A stretch of 5,546 nt of DNA from CANJJB01 sp964449295 (GTDB lineage Bacteria > Chlamydiota > Chlamydiia > Chlamydiales > Rhabdochlamydiaceae), in assembly GCA_964449295.1 (NCBI GenBank), contig CAYUZN010000117.1, positions 1 to 5,546 on the forward strand, written 5' to 3'. The notes under the pieces are model-generated. The model had not been told where the DNA came from. It searched no databases and was given only the letters and a program-made list of their open reading frames with translations. Below are positions 1-5,201 of the stretch, piece by piece (position 1 is the first letter of the stretch; each line of letters starts with the position of its first letter). A program made the translations under genes and the position numbers.

Positions 1-731
1 ATGGCAACGATATTTTTATGATCTTTGTGATACATCGGCACAAAAGGAGAATAGACAGTTGTCAGAAGCCGCCTCATTTCAGCTACTGTATAAAAAGATG
101 GCACAAGCTGAATCGATGAGAGAGGCTGCATGAGTTCTTTAGCTGTTTTTGTTTTGAGTGAGAAAATATTACTGACGATGACATCGAATTCCCCTTCCCC
201 TTTTTCCTCTAAGATCTTTTGCAATTCTTCTCTATTTAAATAGAGATTGCCATGCTCTGAGCTACCAATGAGGTAATGAATCCCCTTACACATCGCATCA
301 AAAAGCCACACAATAGGTGTCAGAATAATCGATGTCATATATAAAATGGGAATACCCAACATAGCTGCATTCTCGGCATACCGCCTGCCAGCAAACAAAG
401 GAGCGATCTCAGCAAATACAAGAACAATAAAGACTTGTGTTAAGGGCGCATAATCAGGGCTATACCCTAAGGCCTCATAAAAACGTCTAGCACACTCTGA
501 GCCAAGTTGAAGCGCCGCATTGATACAGATCAAACATGTTCCAAAAAACTTGGCAGGAGAGTGAAGAAGCTTACTAATCCAAATGGCACGCTTGTTATCT
601 TTACTTACGTAATATTGCAATCTCACTTTATTAAAAGAGATGCAGGCCATTTCGACCATGGCAAAAAAACCTTGAGCAACAAGACAACTTAAAATGAGAC
701 ATAAAAAGAATTTCCACGAAGGATGTATCAC
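1..731 (-). CDS. CNNM/CorC-type membrane protein with CBS domain, second of a tandem pair (3' end outside the window)
   Basis: This frame stays open for 243 codons from a GTG at 731-729 to the left edge, so the C-terminus is missing. The N-terminal half is a DUF21/CNNM transmembrane domain, with hydrophobic stretches near residues 8-29, 62-77, 96-115 and 122-145. The family's first helix end appears as GFFAMVEMACISFNKVRL (21-38). A CBS region begins near residue 184, where KELMQPLSSIQLVP resembles the usual 'V.dvMtPr.di..v' entry. Family members are Mg2+ or other divalent-cation transporters or their regulators in the inner membrane. The usual G-E-x-x-P-K motif reads AEIAPLFAG (107-115), so the Lys is replaced. 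The GTG overlaps the TGA of the upstream paralogue (GTGA), which implies translational coupling. From memory, Chlamydia carries a similar tandem pair. Family call is firm; transport function is inferred. Confidence 0.85.
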   Translation of the reverse strand, partial: MIHPSWKFFLCLILSCLVAQGFFAMVEMACISFNKVRLQYYVSKDNKRAIWISKLLHSPAKFFGTCLICINAALQLGSECARRFYEALGYSPDYAPLTQVFIVLVFAEIAPLFAGRRYAENAAMLGIPILYMTSIILTPIVWLFDAMCKGIHYLIGSSEHGNLYLNREELQKILEEKGEGEFDVIVSNIFSLKTKTAKELMQPLSSIQLVPSFYTVAEMRRLLTTVYSPFVPMYHKDHKNIVA

Positions 732-1963
732 ACTTTCTTAAGCCTCCGAATATAGACTCTTCGCACTCTGGTAGGATCAGCTGACAAGACATGAAACAAG
801 AAATAATCCGTAATGAGCTTAGTCCCACTCTTAGGAATATCGCCCATCTTCTCTGTCAGATAACCCCCAATTGTCACCATGTGATTTTCACTCATCAAAG
901 AGACATCAAATATCTTTTCGAGTTCGGCAATTTCCAATTTACCAGAGGCTATGATGACATCTTCTCCTGATCTGGTATATAAACTCTTATCATCTCGTTT
1001 CCCTACGATATCCCCTACAATTGTTTCGACGAGATCTTCTAGAGCAATCAGGCCAGAGACAGAGCCATATTCATCGACAACAATAGCAAGTGACTCTTGC
1101 CTGTCATAAAATTGTCTGAGAAGAACTCTAGCTGGAATCGACTCAGGTGAAAAAAAAGGTTTTTCTAAAATCGGCACGAGTTCTTGCACACTTTTTAAAA
1201 GTGGCTTATGAAGAAAAAAAATCCTGCTTGTTATGATACCAAGAATATTATCGAGTCCTTTATCACAAATAGGAATTCGCGAGCATTCTTGATCGACAAA
1301 AAGATGGATAAGTTTTGATAATGGCTCACTCATATCAAAAAAAAGAACCTCTTCCCGGGGTCTCATGCGTTCTTTCACCGTTGATTCTTTTAAAACAAGA
1401 TAGCCTCTCACAAGTTCTGCTTCATCGGCATTGAGCACACCGTATTTACGTGATGTCTGTAGCGCATGCTGCAATTCATCAATGGAAATTTCTTCCTCTT
1501 TTTTTAGAAAAAAGAAGAAGCAGCGCACCACAATATTTGTTGTTGAGACGAGAAGTTTTCTAATCGGAAAGAGAGCTTTTTGACAAAATTGAATAAAGGG
1601 GGCCGTCCAATAAGCAATGGCTGTACTATGAGCAAATCCAATCGATTTAGGAATACCGTCTCCAAAAATCAAAGTCAGCGCTAAAGGCAGCCCGACATTC
1701 CATCCCCATCCAGGAGAGTCTTTAAAAATACTAGACGAGACATTCTGAATCAAAATATTGATCGAAATATTAAGCATGATCACAGTGACAAGCAGATCTC
1801 TCGGAGATGCGAGCAAATGGCTGATCAGCTGTTTTCTCTTATCTTTATCTTGTTTAAAAGCTTTGACTTTGAGAGATGAAAGAGAGAAAAGGGCTGTTTC
1901 AGACGCAGAGAAGAGACCTGAAAAAACAATGAGCACAAGAAGAGTCACAATGAGAATTATCAT
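728..1963 (-). CDS. CNNM/CorC family membrane protein (DUF21, CBS pair, CorC_HlyC domain)
   Basis: This 411-residue protein has the complete family layout. The DUF21 membrane domain spans about residues 1-150, with the signature FSASETALFSLSSLKVKA (18-35), the Asn-rich helix MLNISINI (63-70), and GDGIPKSIG (101-109) in place of the usual G-E-I-L-P-K. A CBS pair runs from about 197 to 318 and includes SRIPICDKGLDNILGII and the very typical VVDEYGSVSGLIALEDLVE (295-313). The C-terminal CorC/HlyC-type domain covers about 328-408. The protein should sit in the inner membrane with the CBS pair in the cytoplasm binding adenine nucleotide. Homologues transport Mg2+ or confer Co2+/Mg2+ resistance; 'hemolysin' in older annotations is historical. 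The ATG overlaps the stop of the FtsB-like gene (ATGA), and the stop overlaps the next paralogue's GTG. The Glu-to-Asp change at residue 102 is mildly unusual. Confidence 0.93.
   Translation of the reverse strand: MIILIVTLLVLIVFSGLFSASETALFSLSSLKVKAFKQDKDKRKQLISHLLASPRDLLVTVIMLNISINILIQNVSSSIFKDSPGWGWNVGLPLALTLIFGDGIPKSIGFAHSTAIAYWTAPFIQFCQKALFPIRKLLVSTTNIVVRCFFFFLKKEEEISIDELQHALQTSRKYGVLNADEAELVRGYLVLKESTVKERMRPREEVLFFDMSEPLSKLIHLFVDQECSRIPICDKGLDNILGIITSRIFFLHKPLLKSVQELVPILEKPFFSPESIPARVLLRQFYDRQESLAIVVDEYGSVSGLIALEDLVETIVGDIVGKRDDKSLYTRSGEDVIIASGKLEIAELEKIFDVSLMSENHMVTIGGYLTEKMGDIPKSGTKLITDYFLFHVLSADPTRVRRVYIRRLKKV
731..747 (-). promoter_or_regulatory. Shine-Dalgarno site and GTG start of the second CNNM gene, inside the end of the first
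   Basis: On the minus strand GGAGG (747-743) lies 11 bases before GTG (731-729). It sits inside the last codons of the upstream CNNM gene. No ATG in this frame precedes the first transmembrane helix; the first in-frame ATG is at residue 25, inside that helix. The strong ribosome site and the GTGA overlap therefore decide in favour of the GTG start. Confidence 0.7.
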
Positions 1964-2259
1964 TCTTCTTTCTTAAAGTAGACTTTGAGCTGCCCCTTAG
2001 GAACCATTCCCAATCCTTTCATTAAAACCATTTCAAGCCATGCAGGGTCAGAATAACTCTTGATCAAAAGCTCTAGCTCTTCTTTCTCTAAATAAGCTAG
2101 CTCTGTTTGTTTCTCTAGAGTTATCTTACGTGACACAAGCTCTTTATATACTAGATTTTTGTTATACATTCCATGAAAATAAAATAAAGAGATTCCCACC
2201 AAAAACACTAAAACTAAGCCACCTTCTTTGAAAAACGATTTTTTTGGTTTTGAAGTCAT
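1960..2259 (-). CDS. FtsB/DivIC-like septum formation initiator, small bitopic membrane protein
   Basis: This 99-residue protein has a basic cytoplasmic N-terminus (KPKK, 5-8) and one transmembrane helix (about 14-30). A heptad-like, Glu/Leu-rich segment likely to form a coiled coil follows (about 36-68). The conserved-looking tail includes DPAWLE (71-76) and GLGMVPKGQLKVYF (82-95). Order, size and the tail pattern 'D-P-x-x-x-E...LG(M/L)V.(P/K)G...' match the FtsB/DivIC family. In other bacteria these proteins bind FtsL and FtsQ/DivIB to link the divisome to septal peptidoglycan synthesis. Its ATG follows a weak purine-rich site (GAGATAGAAG), and its stop overlaps the start of the CNNM gene. 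Such short coiled-coil proteins diverge quickly, so FtsL or an unrelated bitopic protein is possible. The domain call is moderate and the divisome role is inferred. Confidence 0.65.
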   Translation of the reverse strand: MTSKPKKSFFKEGGLVLVFLVGISLFYFHGMYNKNLVYKELVSRKITLEKQTELAYLEKEELELLIKSYSDPAWLEMVLMKGLGMVPKGQLKVYFKKEE

Positions 2260-2283
2260 CTTCTATCTCATTTAAGGGGTCTT

Positions 2284-2307
2284 AGTTTTTATCATAACTG
2301 TGAGTTC
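2284..2307 (-). promoter_or_regulatory. Possible internal promoter ahead of the FtsB-like/CNNM genes
   Basis: The 48-base gap between dcd and the FtsB-like gene contains, on the minus strand, TATGAT (2296-2291), a 5-of-6 match to a sigma-70 -10 box. It is followed by an A-rich run. No convincing -35 box is present at 16-18 bases upstream. A start near 2284 would give a leader of about 25 bases. I see no terminator hairpin in the gap, so read-through from dcd is also likely. Confidence 0.22.
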
Positions 2308-2874
2308 TTAAGCAACAGGTAGTGTGATGCCTATCTGATTCATGTATTTTCCTTGTCTATCGGCATAAGAGACTTCACACACTTCATCTCCTTCATAGAA
2401 AAGAACCTGTGCTAGACCCTCATTCGCATAAATTTTAGCAGGTAGCGGTGTCGTATTCGAAATCTCAAGCGTGACAAATCCTTCCCACTCAGGCTCAAAC
2501 GGAGTGACATTCACAATGATACCACACCGTGCATAGGTTGATTTGCCAATACACATTGTTAGCACACTTCTGGGGATCCGAAAATATTCAACACTTCTTG
2601 CCAAAGCAAAAGAGTTAGGAGGAATGATACAAGAATTTCCCTCTATATGAATAAACGCTTCATTCTTAAAATTTTTCGGATCGACAAGCGCATTATTCAT
2701 GTTTGTAAAAATTTTAAATTCACCAGCAACCCGTAGATCATACCCATAACTTGAAAGACCAAAACTAATGACTTTCTGTCCATCCACAAATTTCACTTGA
2801 TGATCGACAAAAGGCTCAATCATCTGATGTTTGCGTGCCATCTCCCGAATCCATCTATCTGCTTTAATACTCAT
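2308..2874 (-). CDS. dcd: dCTP deaminase
   Basis: This 188-residue cytoplasmic enzyme deaminates dCTP to dUTP and ammonia, feeding dUTPase and thymidylate synthesis. The length is normal for the family (about 190). Conserved blocks include SYGYDLRV (42-49), GKSTYARCGI (110-119) with the active-site Ser112 and Arg116, VTPFEPEWEGFVTLEISN (123-140) with the presumed catalytic Glu137, and LAQVLFY (154-160) with a conserved Gln. The C-terminal YADRQGKYMNQIG segment (170-182) is the family's nucleotide-covering tail. The C-terminus lacks the extra dUTPase function expected only in bifunctional archaeal types, though this cannot be excluded from sequence alone. The ATG is preceded by GAGGTG at 2884-2879, 4 bases away. 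It is the first gene of the leftward block and divergent from ruvB, as I recall for Chlamydia. All key residues are intact. Confidence 0.97.
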   Translation of the reverse strand: MSIKADRWIREMARKHQMIEPFVDHQVKFVDGQKVISFGLSSYGYDLRVAGEFKIFTNMNNALVDPKNFKNEAFIHIEGNSCIIPPNSFALARSVEYFRIPRSVLTMCIGKSTYARCGIIVNVTPFEPEWEGFVTLEISNTTPLPAKIYANEGLAQVLFYEGDEVCEVSYADRQGKYMNQIGITLPVA

Positions 2875-2934
2875 AAGGCACCTCTTTTTTTAGATATAGC
2901 TTCACAAATCGTTTTTTGCTAGAGTGATTTTACC
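2875..2934. promoter_or_regulatory. Divergent dcd/ruvB promoter region
   Basis: These 60 bases separate the start codons of two divergent genes, so both promoters must lie here or inside the coding ends. On the minus strand TATATC (2898-2893) could be a -10 box for dcd, giving a very short leader in which GAGGTG (2884-2879) is the ribosome site. No good -35 box is seen for either direction. The ruvB ribosome site is weak: only AGAG (2921-2924), 10 bases before its ATG. The existence of promoter activity is inferred from gene arrangement; the exact boxes are uncertain. Confidence 0.5.
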
Positions 2935-3945
2935 ATGAACGATGAATTTATAGAGTCTTCTTTCTCGCAACCCGATGAAATTTATGAAAACACCTTACGG
3001 CCGCAAAGTTTAAAAGATTTTGTTGGCCAAGATGCGGTTCGAGATCGGCTAGAAGTTTTTATTGGCGCTGCCAAAAAAAGAAAAGAAGCGTTAGGCCACT
3101 CTCTCTTTTATGGCCCTCCTGGTGTTGGAAAGACCACCCTAGCACACGTGATTGCTAAAACAATGGGAACAAATCTCACCGTTACCTCAGGGCCTGTCAT
3201 CGAAAAAGCTGGTGATCTTGCAGGGATTCTCACAAATCTCAAAGAAGGTGATATCCTCTTCATCGATGAAATCCATAGACTCAGTCACACCATTGAAGAG
3301 TACCTCTACCCCGCTATGGAAGACTTTTCCCTCGATCTCTTAATCGATGCAGGAGCATCGGCAAGAAGCGTCAAAGTTAATCTCAATCGTTTTACACTTG
3401 TAGGCGCTACAACCAGGGTAGGACTTCTTAGCAGCCCTCTACGCTCTCGTTTTGCTTTCACCTGTAGACTCGATTATTATGAGCTCCCTGTTTTAGAAAC
3501 AATCGTTGTTCGTTCAGCCCATATTTTAAATATATCGATTGATAAACAAGGTGCGCAAGAAATCGCCCTTAGATCAAGAGGAACACCTCGTATTGCCAAT
3601 AATCTACTGCGCTGGGTGAGAGACTACGCTCAAACACGAGGCAACAATAAAATTGACAAAGAGACAGCTCTAAAAGCCCTAAAAATGCTCTCTATTGATG
3701 AGCGCGGCCTAGATGATCTCGATAAAAAAATCTTAACGATCATCATCGAGCATCACAATGGTGGACCCGTCGGATTAAACACGGTAGCCGTTGCCATGGG
3801 AGAAGATGCAGGCACCCTCTCAGAGGTCTATGAACCCTACCTCATCACGCAAGGTTTTTTAAGAAGAACTTTAAGAGGCAGAGAAGCCACTCACCTTGCC
3901 TATCAACACTTAAGGTTACCCTACCCTAAAAAAATTGGAGATTAA
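2935..3945 (+). CDS. ruvB: Holliday junction branch-migration ATPase RuvB
   Basis: This 336-residue protein is the hexameric AAA+ motor that, with RuvA, drives branch migration of Holliday junctions before RuvC cleavage. The length equals that of typical RuvB. The visible motifs are the N-terminal LRPQSLKDFVGQ (21-32), Walker A GPPGVGKTT (60-68), Walker B with ILFIDEIHRL (107-116; Asp111, Glu112), sensor 1 LVGATTR (155-161), the arginine-finger region PLRSRF (168-173) and sensor 2 RGTPRIANNLLRWVRDYA (215-232). The C-terminal winged-helix DNA-binding domain has GGPVGL (276-281) and EPYLITQGFLRRTLRGREAT (300-319). Everything needed for activity is present. ruvA and ruvC are not in this window. 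The gene is divergent from dcd and lies 4 bases ahead of the SpoIID-like gene, so the two are probably co-transcribed although their functions differ. The start is well placed relative to the conserved N-terminus. Confidence 0.98.
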   Translation: MNDEFIESSFSQPDEIYENTLRPQSLKDFVGQDAVRDRLEVFIGAAKKRKEALGHSLFYGPPGVGKTTLAHVIAKTMGTNLTVTSGPVIEKAGDLAGILTNLKEGDILFIDEIHRLSHTIEEYLYPAMEDFSLDLLIDAGASARSVKVNLNRFTLVGATTRVGLLSSPLRSRFAFTCRLDYYELPVLETIVVRSAHILNISIDKQGAQEIALRSRGTPRIANNLLRWVRDYAQTRGNNKIDKETALKALKMLSIDERGLDDLDKKILTIIIEHHNGGPVGLNTVAVAMGEDAGTLSEVYEPYLITQGFLRRTLRGREATHLAYQHLRLPYPKKIGD

Positions 3946-3949
3946 TATT

Positions 3950-5119
3950 ATGAAACACTTACTAACTTTAACCTGCGTGTCAACTCTACTACTAGCCACC
4001 TTTGATTTATCTGCTAAACCGACAACCTCCGACATTTCACAACACGAAAAACCAGCTACTTTACGTGTGATAACTGAAAAAGAATTACCTGGTGCTTTTT
4101 TAGAGATACAAGGCCCTCATCATATTTACAACCCTCTTGATGGCACAATTTTGTCACGCGGACTACTCAATAAAAAACACCCTGTCAAACTCGAAGAATA
4201 TGGCCTTAACTGGGGAGAAAAAATTCCCGGTGTCACTCACATGCGCATCGTGCCTTTAGATAGCCAAACACACGTAGTCATCAATGGCACCCCCTATAAA
4301 GGATGCGTTGAAATCTCTGCAGATCAAAACACACTCACCATTATCAATGAAATCGATATCGAAAACTTCCTCAAGACAACACTTCCCTCCCATTTTACAA
4401 AACCCCTTCCTCGAGAGCTGATGAATGCGGTAGCTATCTTGGCAAGAACACACGCGTATTATCTCGCAGCAAAAAATACAGAAAATTCATTTGATCTCGA
4501 TGGCACGCTCTTCAATTATCAAGATAAGACTTTAGTCACTCCTACCTATTATATCGATCAAGCCATAGATACAACACGTCATGCTATCTTAACCTTTAAA
4601 GGAAAGCCCTTCCCTGCTACATGGACTTTAGATAGCGCAGGAAAAACAGCCAGCTTCTCGACTATCTTTAGAAAGACAGCGCTCACACCTCCTTCTGTCA
4701 CAGTTCCTTTAGCTACAAAAAATCTAGATGACAGACAATGGCGTTATGTGATCTCTAAAAAAGCTTTAGCTGAGAAAATGCAACTAGACAACCTCACGTC
4801 TCTTGATCTCTTCGTTGACGAGACATCTGACAAAGTCTATGGTCTTAAGCTCTCCTCCCACTCCGATGCCAAAGAAGTTGATTTTATCCAATTTCAACAA
4901 CTCCTAGGCAAGCACCACCTTTTAAGCAACAGATTCACAACCTCTCTTCAAGGAGATAGCGTCATCTTCACAGGCTATGGAAAAGGGCTAGGCGTGGGCC
5001 TTTGCCTTCATACAGGTCACATCCTGGCAGACAAAGGCAAAACAGCCACCGAAATACTGGCCCCCTTCTTTCCTCATACGGAAATACATAAAGTGAGACG
5101 TTTAGACGAATTAAAATAA
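3950..5119 (+). CDS. spoIID: SpoIID-domain protein, secreted septal peptidoglycan-remodelling factor
   Basis: I place the start at ATG 3950. This gives 389 residues beginning with a clear Sec signal peptide (MKHLLTLTCVSTLLLATFDLSAKP, cut here: basic n-region, hydrophobic 4-17, likely cleavage near 22), with TTGGAG (3935-3940) as ribosome site. The upstream in-frame TTG at 3935 is part of that site. SpoIID features include GVTHMRIVP (94-102), NGTPYKGCVEI (112-122), and the helix ENFLKTTLPSHF (138-149) followed by LPRELMNAVAILARTHAYYLA (153-173; Ala-Arg-Thr signature at 165-167). Later come AILTFKGKPFPATW (212-225), SAGKTASF (229-236) and the C-terminal GYGKGLGVGLCL (342-353) followed by KGKTATEILAPFFPHTEI. 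SpoIID proteins are lytic transglycosylases. The Waddlia chondrophila homologue was reported to bind septal peptidoglycan and cleave glycan strands. Unusually, His148 aligns with the catalytic Glu, and the zinc-site cysteines of clostridial SpoIID are not evident. Confidence 0.88.
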   Translation: MKHLLTLTCVSTLLLATFDLSAKPTTSDISQHEKPATLRVITEKELPGAFLEIQGPHHIYNPLDGTILSRGLLNKKHPVKLEEYGLNWGEKIPGVTHMRIVPLDSQTHVVINGTPYKGCVEISADQNTLTIINEIDIENFLKTTLPSHFTKPLPRELMNAVAILARTHAYYLAAKNTENSFDLDGTLFNYQDKTLVTPTYYIDQAIDTTRHAILTFKGKPFPATWTLDSAGKTASFSTIFRKTALTPPSVTVPLATKNLDDRQWRYVISKKALAEKMQLDNLTSLDLFVDETSDKVYGLKLSSHSDAKEVDFIQFQQLLGKHHLLSNRFTTSLQGDSVIFTGYGKGLGVGLCLHTGHILADKGKTATEILAPFFPHTEIHKVRRLDELK

Positions 5120-5121
5120 CA

Positions 5122-5175
5122 TTTATATCAAGGACTGCTCCAAAAAAATAGCTTTTTAATTTTATTTGATATAAA
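5122..5175. repeat. Perfect 10-bp inverted repeat around a 34-base AT-rich loop
   Basis: TTTATATCAA at 5122-5131 is exactly complementary in reverse to TTGATATAAA at 5166-5175. The left arm starts 2 bases after the SpoIID stop codon. The right arm overlaps the possible -10 box of the next gene. The loop holds a small second hairpin, AAAAA (5144-5148) and TTTTT (5153-5157) around TAGC. It could be a weak terminator or mRNA 3' structure for ruvB-spoIID, or a binding site for a regulator of the downstream gene. The stem is AT-rich, with no trailing T run of the classic kind. Confidence 0.6.
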
Positions 5176-5196
5176 CTTGATCTCTATTTTCGGAAG
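5170..5196 (+). promoter_or_regulatory. Possible promoter and ribosome site for the right-edge gene
   Basis: TATAAA (5170-5175) matches 5 of 6 positions of a sigma-70 -10 box, and GGAAG (5192-5196) lies 5 bases before the ATG at 5202. A start near 5182 would give a 20-base leader. No recognisable -35 box is present at 16-18 bases upstream, where AT-rich sequence lies instead. The assignment is weak, but the 82-base gap makes an independent promoter for this gene plausible. Confidence 0.3.
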
Positions 5197-5201
5197 TTTC
5201 C

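Noticed and set aside
507..692. A 61-codon plus-strand frame opposite the second CNNM gene
   Set aside because: It lies wholly antisense to a well-supported gene, and its predicted protein shows no domain or membrane pattern.
631..828. A 65-codon open frame on the minus strand across the junction of the two CNNM genes
   Set aside because: It spans the end of one CNNM gene and the beginning of the other in a different frame. The frame starting at GTG 731 continues far beyond it and encodes clear DUF21 and CBS sequence.
1487..1520. A/T-rich run encoding consecutive Phe, Lys and Glu codons in the first CNNM gene as a possible slippage or frameshift site
   Set aside because: The frame continues without a break through the CBS pair, and the residues form the expected linker between the membrane domain and the CBS domains.
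728..1963. Haemolysin function, as suggested by the HlyC/CorC family name
   Set aside because: The domain set is that of CNNM/CorC cation-transport proteins; the haemolysin label in this family is historical and nothing here indicates a toxin.
3935..3949. TTG at 3935 as the start of the SpoIID-like gene, adding five residues and overlapping ruvB
   Set aside because: TTGGAG there is better read as the ribosome site for ATG 3950, which begins a textbook signal peptide; the TTG itself has no ribosome site of its own.
5142..5157. A5-TAGC-T5 hairpin as a rho-independent terminator after the SpoIID gene
   Set aside because: The stem is only five A-T pairs with no G-C content, too weak to act as a classic terminator; it is noted only as part of the larger inverted repeat.
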